Shown one piece after another: positions 1 through 9,309 of a stretch of DNA of 64,000 nucleotides. The notes under the pieces were generated by a model, which made no database searches, was not told the DNA's origin, and saw only the letters and a list, made by a program, of their open reading frames with translations. The stretch's first letter is position 1. Each line of letters starts with the position of its first letter. Where the stretch lies: the NCBI GenBank assembly GCA_014529385.2, contig CM043959.1, positions 63,441,753 to 63,505,752 on the forward strand, read 5' to 3'. Source of the DNA: Adiantum capillus-veneris. Taxonomy: Eukaryota > Streptophyta > Polypodiopsida > Polypodiales > Pteridaceae. Made by a program: the position numbers and the translations under genes.

Positions 1-905
1 TTACCTATTTGTCTTTGTATGATAGGATATATACCTCCTGGCTCTCTCCTTGGTTGATTGCAATTGGGCGATATATGCCCTCTCTCCCCACAATTGTAAC
101 ACGTCACATTATCACCTCTATTCCTTTGAGGCCGTTCTCCTTGAGGTCTTCTTACTTGTTGTTGGATATCTTGCATAGCAAGGTTGAGGTTTCCTATTTG
201 CTCTGTCAATCTTTGAATGTCTTGGTGAAAGGATTCCTCTCCTCTATTGTCCACTCTTGGATCTTCTACATGGATTTTCCTTTCAACATGCATATCCAAA
301 GGCAAAGGCTCGACCACATTATTTTTTGATACATAACCATCCCTTTGATGTACATTTTCTTCTCTTTCCCTATTTTCCATTTCATGCCTTCTCACCTTCT
401 TTCTCCATTGCTCTCTAGCATCCTTTACTGCCTCATTGTAGGTCTCTGGGTCCTTGAGCTCCACCTTGTCTCTAATGCTTTGATGTAAGAAAACCACAAA
501 CCTATCTTTCTTCAAAAAATCAGGGGTCATTTGATTCTCTTCAAGTCCCTTTATGATCTTTCTCCAACAAGCTTCAAACCTGTTTATGTGCACATTGATG
601 TCTTCATGTTCTCCTTGTTGCAGCTTGCTTAGCTCGAGTCTCCACAAATACTCAGGATCATCCTCCTTCTCAAACTCTTCTCTCAAGGCATGAGAAAGAA
701 GATTCCAATCTCCCTTTACACCACCTTCAAGCCTACCTTCATACCATTCACGTGCTTCACCTTCAAGTAGCAAACTCACCAAACGTACCTTGAATGCACC
801 ATCGTCCCTATTGCTCTTCAATGCAATCAATTCGATCCTTCGAATGAACTTGTCCACATCTTCAACTTTCCCACCCTTGAATACTTCATACCCATCTCCC
901 GCCAT
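1..905 (-). CDS. gag: Gag polyprotein, Ty3/gypsy (partial, runs off the window)
   Basis: The frame is open from the ATG at 903-905 to the window edge, about 301 codons with no stop. The first half has the usual Ty3/gypsy Gag capsid pattern (EAREWYEG, then FEKEDDPEYLWRLELSKLQQG, a DRFV..L segment and a basic KDAREQWRKKVRR stretch). Near the end is a nucleocapsid CCHC knuckle, CYNCGERGHISPNC, followed by Arg/Pro-rich sequence. Gag packages the element RNA into cytoplasmic particles. A candidate primer-binding site and LTR terminus lie just upstream at 975-997, as expected for a 5' end. Being undamaged, this is one of the least decayed coding stretches here. The protein differs clearly from the gag of the neighbouring element at 5813-6361, so it is a separate element. 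Confidence 0.85.
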   Translation of the reverse strand, partial: MAGDGYEVFKGGKVEDVDKFIRRIELIALKSNRDDGAFKVRLVSLLLEGEAREWYEGRLEGGVKGDWNLLSHALREEFEKEDDPEYLWRLELSKLQQGEHEDINVHINRFEACWRKIIKGLEENQMTPDFLKKDRFVVFLHQSIRDKVELKDPETYNEAVKDAREQWRKKVRRHEMENREREENVHQRDGYVSKNNVVEPLPLDMHVERKIHVEDPRVDNRGEESFHQDIQRLTEQIGNLNLAMQDIQQQVRRPQGERPQRNRGDNVTCYNCGERGHISPNCNQPRREPGGIYPIIQRQIG

Positions 906-974
906 AGGCCTTGAGTTGATCTTCAAATGGATGCCAATCCGTAGATCAAAACCCTGTTAGAAGGATTCTCTTCT

Positions 975-991
975 CCTCCGTGGGGGCACCA
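975..991 (-). promoter_or_regulatory. Candidate tRNA primer-binding site
   Basis: On the minus strand this reads TGGTGCCCCCACGGAGG. It begins with the TGG expected opposite a tRNA CCA end and sits six bases inside a candidate LTR terminus, about 70 bp before the gag ATG. The same 16-base core recurs at 7354-7369 beside another LTR-like end. The primer tRNA was not identified; it is not initiator-Met. Confidence 0.45.
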
Positions 992-996
992 GTTTA

Positions 997-1145
997 TGTG
1001 AAGGATTGGGGGGCTGGCCTCTACAACACCTCAAACCAACACCAATAAAAGAGGATGAAGAGTATAGCTCTCTCAAGATAATATGGGCTGATCTTCTCTC
1101 ACGAATTTTGATATCCTCACTCACACTCAGCCCCGACTAGCTTTG
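997..1145 (-). repeat. LTR 3' terminus fragment (candidate)
   Basis: The sequence starting TGTGAAGG on the plus strand, with GGCCTCTACA a little further in, resembles the sequence from 7376 (TGACGAAGG, then GGCCTCTACA). Both lie next to the shared primer-site core. It is read as the end of a minus-strand LTR. Only about 150 bp remain before the integrase end of the neighbouring element begins, so the LTR is truncated or rearranged. Exact limits are not known. Confidence 0.35.
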
Positions 1146-1146
1146 A

Positions 1147-1626
1147 CTAGCTTCCCTCTACACCGCTACAACTCCCACTATACTTGGATGCACCAAAGGA
1201 AGCAAGGGAACCAAGAAAACCAAAGTGAAAAAGTAAATAAAAACAATGGAAATATCTGCATTTACCATCAATGTCTTGAAGTCTGTAAGAGCCATTTTTG
1301 AACTTTTTGGTGACCAAGACCGGGCCTTTCCATTGGAAAAGAAACTTTCCATCCTTACGAGTGTCGAAGCGATTGTCATATCGACGAAGCACCAGAGATC
1401 CCTTTTTGATGTCTTTGGATGCTAGCTTTTTGTTGAACTTTTCTCTGCGCTTCTCTGCTTCTTGAGAATAGTGGTTGATGGCTTCTTCACGATCCAATTG
1501 CAGCCTCTCTAAATCCATGATCCTTTGATGTACTTTCTCCTTTTGAGAGCCTACCTGGCTACCCAATATTCGAAGACTTGTTAACTTCACTTCAGTGGGA
1601 AAAAGCGCCTCCTTTCCATAAACCAA
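1147..1626 (-). pseudogene. Integrase C-terminal region of element C
   Basis: 159 codons. The start, MVYGKEALFPTEV, is the conserved segment after the integrase core of plant Ty3/gypsy elements. A charged helix follows (DLERLQLDREEAINHYSQ), then a GPY/F-like module with LVLRRYDNRF, FQWKGPVLVTKKFKNGSYRLQ and DIDGK. The last 30 residues are no longer integrase-like. No chromodomain is seen, which fits a non-chromovirus. It is separated from the core at 1726 by a short broken stretch (about 1627-1725), where the frame was lost. Confidence 0.75.
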
Positions 1627-1725
1627 ATGAAAGGGTGTGTACCCTAATGTGGTTTTGAAGGAGGTTCTATAGGCCCATAGAGATCCATTCAGGTGTTTGT
1701 CCCAATCTTGGCGCCTAGCATGTAC

Positions 1726-3387
1726 CTATTTGGTGAGAATTTTGCAAATGATTCCATTTACCTTTTCCACCAAACCATTGCACTGAGGGTAGTAAGGAGT
1801 AGAGTGTTGATGCTGAATATTTAGCTTCTTCATGATTTCTCCTACCAAGTCTGCTCTAAACCATGGTCCTCTATCAGATAGTATTTCAAGAGGGGTGCCA
1901 AACCGGCAACAGATGTGGTCAAAGATGAACTTACTCACATCCTTAGCAGTAATTCTATTGGTCGGCATAGCCTCAGCCCATCTAGTCATGTAGTCTACTC
2001 CCATGATGATGTACTCTTTACCTGACTGAGTGCGTGGTAGAGGTCCTATGGCATCAATTCCCCACTTGTCAAAGGGCCCATATACCTTTATTGGGTTCTG
2101 AGGTTCAGCTATGAGCCGTCGTGGTCCTGCTTTTTGACATTCATCACATGTTTGACACCAGTATTTGACATCACGATGAAGACTTGGCCAAGTAAACCCA
2201 GCTTGTAGAACCTTTCTACTAGTGACGTCGTGTGCAAAGTGTCGTCCGCACATATCATCGTGACAAGCTTTTAAAATCTCTTCAATTTCACTCTTCAAAG
2301 GCACTCTCCTAAGCACACCATCCTTACCAAGACAATACAAGTCATCATTTACTATGCGATACCTGGTAGCCTTCCTAGCTAACCATCGCCTTTCCCCTGC
2401 ATTCAAGTGTTTAGGAGCCTCTCCTTGCTCCAGAATGTGCATAATATCTTCCAAGTCCTCCTTGCCTTGCTGAAGTGGAAGTTTGATGGCCACTGCTCCC
2501 ACTATTGACTCATTTAACTTTAATGATGCTAGGTGGTCTGCATCCTTGTTCTGGTCTCTTGGCACATGATGTACTTGTGCCTCCCTAAATCTCCTCATAA
2601 GAGCCTTGGCTTCTCTCATTTTAGTAGAGAGACGGGCATTTTTGCAAGCCCATGTACCTTGCATTTGCCTTACCAAAAGCAGGGAGTCACCAAAAGCGTT
2701 TAATCTCTTAATTGAATTATCGAGGCACCAACGAAGGCCATGAATTAGAGCATGATATTTTCCTTCATTGTTGGAGTGGACATCTTCTAGAGTGATCCCT
2801 TCACCATGGATCCTCTCTCCCAATGGAGATAAGACCACGATGCCTGCAGCTGCCTTATCCTTGGTTCTCTTGAATGCTCCATCAAAGTAGAGGCTATAAG
2901 CATTGACCAAAGCCTCTGGAGCTGGAGGTGGTGGCAGTTCCTTTCTCTTCAAATGGGAAAAATTTTCATAGCACTTGTTTGTTAAAATGTCGGCTAAGCA
3001 TTCTCGAGTTGTTCTTTCAACCTGTATTGTATAATCAAACTCTTGAAGTCGCACCACCCACTTTGCTATTTTGTCAGAGATTTCCATATGTTGTAGTGCA
3101 TAGGGAAACATATCCTCCACAGTGATAATTACAAACCTCTTCGGCAGCAAGTATGGCCGAAATTTGGTTACCGCAAACATGAGAGCTAACACTAGCTGTT
3201 CCATCAGGGTGTAGGCCTTCTCTGTGTTTTCCATGAGGCGGCTAGCAAAATACACAGGCCTCATAAAGGATGTTTTTGGATCTTTTTGTAGGAGGGCAGC
3301 ACCAATGGCCTCTTCTCCCACACTAGGGTTTACAAAGAATGTTTCTTCCCAACAAGGTTGGAGGATTACAGGGAGTGACCCTAACAT
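1726..3387 (-). CDS. pol: RNase H, second (archaeal-type) RNase H and integrase of element C
   Basis: 553 open codons. Residues about 1-160 are the RT-linked RNase H (ALLQKDPKTSFMRPVYFASR, then the KFRPYLLPKRF segment). Residues about 165-295 form a second RNase H with the usual acidic positions: YFDGAF, NNEGKYHAL, FGDSLLLVRQ and NKDADHLAS. Residues about 365-415 are the integrase zinc module, with two His spaced by six residues and CQTCDEC. The core catalytic triad is visible as GIDAIG, LSDRGPWF and NGLVEKVNG. The enzyme chain removes the RNA template strand and joins element cDNA to the chromosome. It ends at a stop within the integrase core, with the C-terminal part in another frame at 1147-1626. 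Confidence 0.85.
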   Translation of the reverse strand: MLGSLPVILQPCWEETFFVNPSVGEEAIGAALLQKDPKTSFMRPVYFASRLMENTEKAYTLMEQLVLALMFAVTKFRPYLLPKRFVIITVEDMFPYALQHMEISDKIAKWVVRLQEFDYTIQVERTTRECLADILTNKCYENFSHLKRKELPPPPAPEALVNAYSLYFDGAFKRTKDKAAAGIVVLSPLGERIHGEGITLEDVHSNNEGKYHALIHGLRWCLDNSIKRLNAFGDSLLLVRQMQGTWACKNARLSTKMREAKALMRRFREAQVHHVPRDQNKDADHLASLKLNESIVGAVAIKLPLQQGKEDLEDIMHILEQGEAPKHLNAGERRWLARKATRYRIVNDDLYCLGKDGVLRRVPLKSEIEEILKACHDDMCGRHFAHDVTSRKVLQAGFTWPSLHRDVKYWCQTCDECQKAGPRRLIAEPQNPIKVYGPFDKWGIDAIGPLPRTQSGKEYIIMGVDYMTRWAEAMPTNRITAKDVSKFIFDHICCRFGTPLEILSDRGPWFRADLVGEIMKKLNIQHQHSTPYYPQCNGLVEKVNGIICKILTK

Positions 3388-3453
3388 TTTTTTAATCTCT
3401 CTAAAATGCCCTTCACTTTCTTCACTCCAAACAAGCGTCTCTTGACGAGTCAG

Positions 3454-4065
3454 CTATTGTAGAGGAAATATCACTTGGGAGAGTAAGTGTATGAATCTAC
3501 TCAAATATCTTAGCTTTTGCAAGAAGGAGATTAATTGTTTGATGGAAGTTGGGGAAGGTAGATTTAGCAATGTTTCTATCTTTTCAGGATCTACCTCGAT
3601 TCCATCAATGGACACTACATGCCCTAATAGTGTAACCTTGCTTTCCCCAATGTGACATTTGTCCTTGTTTAGTTGTCCACCCAGCTTAGCTAAATGAGTA
3701 AATCCTTCATCAATCTTGCCGAGATGCATACTTTTGGAGCTGTAAATACAAAAGTCATCTATGAAAACCCTTATGAACTTACCAAAGTAAGGTTGGAAGA
3801 CCATGTTCATGAATCGTTGAAAGGTGGCTGGAGCGTTGGTGAGACCAAAAGGTATGACTCGAATTGCAAAACATCCCCATGGTGTGATGAAAGTAGTCTT
3901 TTTCTGGTCCTCCTCTGCAATGCGTATTTGAAAGTAGACAGAGTAGCCATCACACACTGTGTATCTCTCATGGCCTGCTACTTCATTTAGAATCTCATCT
4001 TGAAATGGGAGAGGGAAGTGGTCCCTCTTTGTTGCAGCATTTAGTGGCTTGTAATCCACGCACAC
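3454..4065 (-). pseudogene. pol: Reverse transcriptase palm and fingers of element C
   Basis: 203 codons of Ty3/gypsy RT. Visible motifs are CVDYKPLN, the first catalytic Asp region CDGYSVYFQI, PFGLTNAPATFQRFM, and the catalytic FIDD box in RVFIDDFCIYSS, followed by the thumb (LLGHVVSIDGIEVDPEKIE). The catalytic aspartates are intact. The break from the upstream frame lies in the NGK/VCVDY junction near 4065, where a base-level deletion shifts the frame. A second break at 3388-3453 separates it from the RNase H. There is no native start here; the segment is part of the polyprotein. Confidence 0.85.
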
Positions 4066-5441
4066 TATTTACCATTCTTCTTTGGCCTCACCACTACTAG
4101 GGAGACCCATTCTGAATCTTCTACTTGGTATATGAATCCTGCTTCTAAGAGTCTCTTCACCTCGGACAACAGTGCATTTTGTTGCACAACTCCTAATCTT
4201 CTTAGTTTTTGTACTACTGGCTTGCTCCCTTCTTTTAGATGGATATGATGCTTCACTGCAGTGACACCTGTAATGTGAGTGTAATCAGAAATAAAAAATG
4301 ATGCATGCTTCTTGAGAACATTTACATAACCCTCCTTTTCTTCTTCCTTTATATCCTTCGATAACATCTCCTCTAGGCTGGCATCCCACACATTCTCCAT
4401 TTGGATCCTTGGGTTATCTTCTGATGAGGTAGTTTCCTTTATGGTGACGCCCATGACTTCGAGAGTGCTATCACTCTCTTCACTTGAACTCTCTTCCTCG
4501 TCCATGGATGAGGAGCATCCACTTGAGCTCCACTCATCAGCTGACGTCTCTAGTTCAAGGTTCTCTTGTCGCCCATTCTTTAGGTTATAAACCACCTTCC
4601 GACTATGGCCACCCATGCGAGGCCTCAACTCCAAGTCTCCTGTTGCCCAATCTTGCCTAGCTCCTATACCCATGAGCCAAGGTCGTCCTAAAATAAGGGG
4701 GTATCCTTCTCCCTTTACTGGCATCACATAAGCATCAACCTCTGTAGTGATTCCAAAAACAGAAACTCTCAAAGCTTTCACTACACCCACACAAGTGACA
4801 GAGACATTATTGGCCATTTTTTCCCTAAAGTTTGATGATTCCATTACCTCTAAACCCAATTGATGCATTAGCTTTTTTGTCATGACACAAACCTCTGCTC
4901 CACTATCAATGTAAGTTTTTGGAATCCGTTGTCCCTTGATTTGAGCCTCCACCAAAGGCACTATATCCTTGAGACCATATGCTTTGATTACACTTACTAG
5001 CTTACTTCGCTTTGCCCTCGTGCTCACCATTTTTGACCATTGTCGTCGAAGCTTTGGGGAGATATGAAGTAGTTGTGGCCAAGTAATCTTTGGTCCTTGA
5101 GAACTCACATCAGCTGTCAAGTCATAAGGTTGTGTCCGAGATCCCATAGGGAAATCAGAAATGTCAATTTGAGACCTAGTACGGGTCTTTCTCTTCTTGG
5201 CTTCATCTTTAGTTGCCCGAGATGTACTTGCTTCATTGCTTGCATCCTTTCTTGTTTCTTTACCTACTTCTTCTTGGACACGCACACGTTTGATAGGCAT
5301 TGTAGCCACTTCATCTATCTTCATCTTCCCTTTAGCTATTTCTTCCTGGTTGCTTCTGCCCTTGAGGACCTCCTCCATCCTTATGATGCTCACATTTGGT
5401 TGAGTAGCAGGGGCTTGAGCTTGAGCACGAGGTGGCTGCAA
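4065..5441 (-). pseudogene. pol: Protease and RT N-terminus of element C
   Basis: 458 codons. The first 140 are a basic, disordered linker (VRVQEEVGKETRKD, EAKKRKTRTRSQ). A retropepsin follows at about residues 165-270: YIDSGAEVCVMT carries the DSG catalytic motif and YPLILGRPWL the C-terminal half. An acidic Ser/Glu linker (SSSMDEEESSSEESDS) leads to the RT N-terminus (GVTAVKHHIHLKEGSKPV, then VVRPKKNGK). The retropepsin cleaves the polyprotein in the particle. The upstream boundary is an in-frame stop at about 5450, one codon change away from the knuckle segment, so this was one reading frame. Confidence 0.8.
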
Positions 5442-5450
5442 AATTTGAGG

Positions 5451-5810
5451 TTACGGTTGCTCTTGTGCTTGAGCTCTAGCACGGGGTGGACTTACTTGTT
5501 GTCGAGGACCTCTGACAGGGTAGTCATATCTTCTGGGATGAGGGCAATTATACATGCCGTGGCCATTTTCCCCACAATTGTAACACAACATTTCCCTTGC
5601 TTGACGTCGCATTGGTGGCCGATTCCCACCATTTCCCTCAATAGGCCTTCTTGCACCCTGCACAAGATTTACTCTCAACCCCTCTAGCTGGTTTGTGAGA
5701 TTGTTTATTTGTTGGAGCATATCTTCTTGTTGACCTCTACTGAGGTCTGGTGCATTAGGCACATTTGGAGGTATGTGAGAAGCTTCCATAGTTGTGATAT
5801 TGCCTCCCAA
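5451..5810 (-). pseudogene. gag: Gag nucleocapsid segment of element C
   Basis: 119 codons containing a helical stretch (QEDMLQQINNLTNQLEGLRV) and the CCHC knuckle CYNCGENGHGMYNCP, which binds the element RNA. It continues gag from 5813-6361 after a frameshift near 5812 and ends at a stop in the same frame as the protease ORF. The basic, Gln/Pro-rich tail (PRARAQAQEQP) matches the start of the next segment, supporting an original single ORF. Confidence 0.75.
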
Positions 5811-5812
5811 AG

Positions 5813-6361
5813 CTAGCTGGCCAGCTTGGGCTTGATAGAGAATCTTTCTATTCTTTCCCTAGCAATTCTTAAGGCATCTTCAAAAGCATTTGGAAATTTT
5901 CTCTTTACCTTCTCCCTTAGCAAGGGGTACAAACCTGAGATAAATCGATCCTTTTGGAGGCAATTGGGAGCTCGCTCACCAGGGTTTAGTGAGTCTGACC
6001 ATTGCCCCCAAAGTTTCAGAAAACCTTCCTCATAGGTTGCATAACCATGAGGGTCAACTTGATGAAGGGACAGAAGCCGTTGCCATAGTTCTTTTGCCGA
6101 ATTGGCTCGTTGAAATCTTCGTAGGAAAGCCACCTTCAATCCCTCCCAATCAATTCTTTGGGTTGGATCTAGAGCCTGGAACCATACCCTAGCTTCTTCT
6201 TTGAGCACCAAAGGAAAAGCTCTCAATTTCAATGCTTCGTCATCCCTCCCAGAGACAAGGAAAGCCATCTCCAAGTTATCCAAAAAATCCCCAGCATTTT
6301 CCCCACTACGCCCAAAAAAATTTGGGAAAGCCATCATAAAAGTGGGTTGCCTTCCTCTCAA
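5813..6361 (-). CDS. gag: Gag capsid of element C
   Basis: 182 codons of a retrotransposon gag domain. Seen are FPNFFGRSGENAGDFLDNLEM at the start, the conserved EEARVWFQALDPTQRIDW block, LKVAFLRRFQRANSAKE, and the YEEGFLKLWGQW and DRFISGLYPLLREKVKRKFP segments. It forms the particle shell. It ends at a TAG with the nucleocapsid continuing in another frame 2 bp later, a likely single frameshift. The first Met at 6361 suits the family's N-terminus, although the native start may be upstream, where no clear gag similarity remains. Confidence 0.8.
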   Translation of the reverse strand: MRGRQPTFMMAFPNFFGRSGENAGDFLDNLEMAFLVSGRDDEALKLRAFPLVLKEEARVWFQALDPTQRIDWEGLKVAFLRRFQRANSAKELWQRLLSLHQVDPHGYATYEEGFLKLWGQWSDSLNPGERAPNCLQKDRFISGLYPLLREKVKRKFPNAFEDALRIARERIERFSIKPKLAS

Positions 6362-6821
6362 TATAGCACAAAGATGAAAACGTCTAGGCCCAAATCATAT
6401 CTTATTAAGGGTAGAATAAATGGATTGATAGATGCATTAATCTCAGCTAGACGACGAGGGCCTAGTAAGTCCCTTTGATGTTTTGGAACCTAAGCTTTGT
6501 GCTAGCTATTATATGCACAGTTTGTCTAGCAAGAGGTTGGAAAGGTCCATATAAATCCCTATGATTCATGGAGTATGCTTAAAGCAAGATGAAGATGTGA
6601 ACATCAAAAGATACATTATACTCCAAAATAGGAAATATTATAGGGTCAGGGGACAACAATATCTCTCTCAACCTCTCAGCTCCAAAATAGAAGACCAATC
6701 TTTGTTGGAAAAAAATATTTCTATCAATGCGCACATTCACCCTAATATTCTGAACTGATTGAAAGTTGTAGAAAATGGGATTATTCATTGGTGCATTAAA
6801 TACAAACTTCCATGAAGCACT
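6362..6821. other. Non-coding gap between gag of element C and the upstream ORF
   Basis: Both strands are broken by stops and nothing resembles a known domain. It lies between the gag start and the ORF at 6822-7232 and may be leader sequence of element C or an insertion scar. Confidence 0.4.
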
Positions 6822-7232
6822 TCATTGAAGTTGAGCTCTCTTGGATCCCACCATTTGAGAGATGCGAAGAATTTGCTCACCAGTGATTAGCCTAGCTTTG
6901 GTGTGACCATCTTCAGCTTTGTAGAGTTCATAGGGTTCGATGGCTACCCTCTCAACCACCTTGAGCCTTCTTGCTAGTAGTAGTTGGAGTGCATCACCAT
7001 ATGTAGCCTCTTGCGAATACCGCACCCCATTGATGTGTAGCTCCCCCTCCAAAAACTTGTTAATTTCCGAGTTTGAGAGTGCTTTCACCACCTGAAGTCG
7101 AGGCTTCAAAGGAAGTGTCTTCACACTAGCCACAAAGCACTCAACACAATTTTTTGACCTAGGGACTTGATGACTACAAGATTTTCCTTGAAGCAAAGAA
7201 GGGTGTGTGTAGTTAACTCTCTTTACCCGCAT
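6822..7232 (-). CDS. Unrecognised ORF in the 5' leader of element C
   Basis: 136 codons, not recognised. The composition is protein-like, with a basic N-terminus and cysteine-bearing start (KNCVECFVASVKTL), then a mixed helical region (ATYGDALQLLLARRLKVVERV) and a charged tail ending SQMVGSKRAQLQ. It lies about 120 bp downstream of the candidate primer site at 7354-7369 and upstream of gag at 6361, on the same strand. Some Tat-lineage elements such as Ogre have an extra ORF before gag, so it could be the equivalent; no sequence match to those was established. It could also be part of a different element's gag. Confidence 0.4.
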   Translation of the reverse strand: MRVKRVNYTHPSLLQGKSCSHQVPRSKNCVECFVASVKTLPLKPRLQVVKALSNSEINKFLEGELHINGVRYSQEATYGDALQLLLARRLKVVERVAIEPYELYKAEDGHTKARLITGEQILRISQMVGSKRAQLQ

Positions 7233-7353
7233 ACGTGCCGTTTGTCGATAAAGACGCTTCTTTTCTCGAGCTTCTTGGGGAGACCATAGTGGAAGTCTCG
7301 GAGAATTTGATGGATCTTACTTCATAGGATTGATAGAGCGCTGCTTGAGAATT

Positions 7354-7369
7354 CCTCCGTGGGGGCACC
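7354..7369 (-). promoter_or_regulatory. Candidate tRNA primer-binding site of element C
   Basis: The minus strand reads GGTGCCCCCACGGAGG, identical to the core at 975-990. It is followed on the plus strand, after six bases, by TG at 7376, read as the LTR end. Position and strand agree with the LTR TATA box at 7867-7877 and the coding region below 7232. Confidence 0.45.
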
Positions 7370-7490
7370 GATTTATGACGAAGGAAATTTGGAATGGCGG
7401 CCTCTACACCAAAACAAACTCCATTGCGCCACAAGGGAAATGAGATGAGGGCACCACCTTGTCTTGGAAGCGTGGACTAGGACCGCTACA

Positions 7491-7492
<2 letters not shown>

Positions 7493-7542
<50 letters not shown>

Positions 7543-7551
7543 AGAGAGAGA
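7493..7551. repeat. GA microsatellite
   Basis: About 20 uninterrupted GA units followed by an imperfect purine tail. It lies inside the presumed R/U5 part of the LTR. Confidence 0.95.
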
Positions 7552-7866
7552 TCACTATGAATGAAGCATTAACCGTAGTGTGTGTACAAGGAATGGATGA
7601 CTTCAAACACTCCCAACACAAATAGCATATAGATTACCCCAAAAACTCAAGGATTAGCAAGATATCACATCACAGCACATCACACGCATATAAAACATTT
7701 CTCTTAATTAACATAAGTAAGAGGAGGAGAGGTTACTAGCATGAAAACAATTTGCACTCTAGGATGTGCAAGAATAGAGTGAATGAATGAGCTTATGGGC
7801 TCATGGTGAGTGATACAAAGGCTCAATGGGGCTGAGGGAGGCTTGAAATTACAAAGGGGAAGGCCT

Positions 7867-7877
7867 CTTTATATAGG
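7867..7877 (-). promoter_or_regulatory. TATA box of the LTR promoter
   Basis: The minus strand reads CCTATATAAAG in a GC-richer context. It points toward the primer site about 500 bp downstream, which fits an LTR U3 promoter. Confidence 0.5.
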
Positions 7878-8150
7878 AAAGAGAGTGATTAGGAGTGAGG
7901 TTAAGATCCAAGTGTAATTTGTACAAATGAAGCTTGATTAGGGACATTCAACCAATGAAGAAGCTCCTTCCAAGTGATTTGTTGACCAATTACCTCCATC
8001 ATCACTTGTGTTGTCTTCACTCCTTCCTCCATAGCTTGAGTCCAAGAGCTTCCTTATTTTAAAATGTAAAGAATCTACATAAAATCAATACATATCTAGT
8101 AATAATAGAAAGGGGTTGAATGAGGACTTATGAATTACAACAAGATTAAG

Positions 8151-9309
8151 CATGACTTGAGAGGTGATTAGAAGAGGAATTTTGATGGGTTTTTGAGCTT
8201 GAGAAAGAGGAGGAAGGAGAGGAAGGTGAGAAGACTAATGGCTGATTTTTAGAGAAGGTCTCAATGTGGAAAAGGAAGGGTGTGTGTGTGTAAAGGTAGA
8301 GGGGGTGGTCTCCACCACAGTTGAAAAAACTGGCGTCCACCATTTTGGCCATATCTCCTAGACCGTAGATGCAAAAATTATAAAAAAAAATATGGCCAAA
8401 ATCTCGAGCTCATCAGCTACAACTTTGATGAAGACAACTTTTCTTGGATCAGAGTGAAAGTATTTTTTAAAAATTCAGCAAAAGCATGTGTCTGGTTTCT
8501 TCCTTTACCAAGTCTTCCACTTGGGTCCCATTTGTTTGCATCATCATATGGCTCCAAATCCATGATGATATGAGCCACTCATGACCCTTGAATCATGGGT
8601 GCATGGCTCCACAACCACATCATATTTTTTCTTTTCACATTTACATGTTTTCCCTTTCCTTTACCACTAGGTTCTCCCTCTACCTGTCACCTCCGGTGAA
8701 CTAGTCAAGAAAAATTCCTATCAAATCATTTTTTTAAAATTTTTCCAAGAGGTTGTTCTCACTCTTTCTTTTATTGTAAACCTCTAGAAGCAAGGAAAAC
8801 CAACAAAATATGATAAACAAAAATTTCTAATAGGCTCGGATCACCAGTTTTTTCATGTTTGCTGTATTTAGCATTTTATCATTTCCCCCAAGGTTCCAAT
8901 TGTAAGAGATCCATTATCCTTTTGACATGCTCCATGGCTCCTTTTGAATCCAAATGCCCAAAGGGAACTAAGAAAACATGTATATAGTATCTGTATTGAG
9001 CGTGACTATAGAAACTTTGATGATATGTCTGCAGAATGGCAAAAATGCAACTGTTTTGTACCTAATTTTTTTGTCAAAAAAAAATTAGTGAGGTAAAAGA
9101 AACCATATGTTTTGGTCACCAACCCATTGAAGCTAACGGGGCATTTTATCTCATGTCCTACAAAAATCCCCACTCTTATTTATATGCAATCAACCGTAAG
9201 AAATTGCTGTTTTGGGCAAAATTCACTGGTCCATCAACTTTGGAGGCTTGTAGTGACCAAGGGATGAGAAAAATTACAAGTTTCTCATTTTTTCCATATG
9301 TAGTAGTTA
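8151..9309. other. Intergenic, no gene seen
   Basis: Only short ORFs of biased composition are present (for example a Ser-rich one at 8146-8352). No element terminus or domain was recognised. The upper end of the LTR described from 7376 may lie here. Confidence 0.5.

Larger units (their letters stand above)
1147..6361 (-). mobile_element. Element C: Ty3/gypsy (Tat-like, dual RNase H) gag-pol
   Basis: Coding remnants on the minus strand run gag, zinc knuckle, protease, RT, RNase H, a second RNase H, integrase. The two RNases H between RT and integrase are the hallmark of the plant Tat lineage. A few stops and frameshifts separate the open segments, so the copy is inactive but fairly young. 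Its 5' signals are probably those at 7354-7877. A clear 3' LTR was not found below 1147. Each segment is listed separately. Confidence 0.8.
7376..8150 (-). repeat. LTR-like region with promoter (outer limit uncertain)
   Basis: It runs upward from the TG at 7376 beside the primer site. It holds a GA microsatellite and a minus-strand TATA box, so transcription would go left into the element. The opposite LTR end could not be fixed; 8150 is nominal. Confidence 0.4.

Noticed and set aside
5073-5687. 204-codon plus-strand frame with hydrophobic stretches
   Set aside because: It overlaps the protease and knuckle of element C on the other strand, and the recognisable motifs are all on the minus strand.
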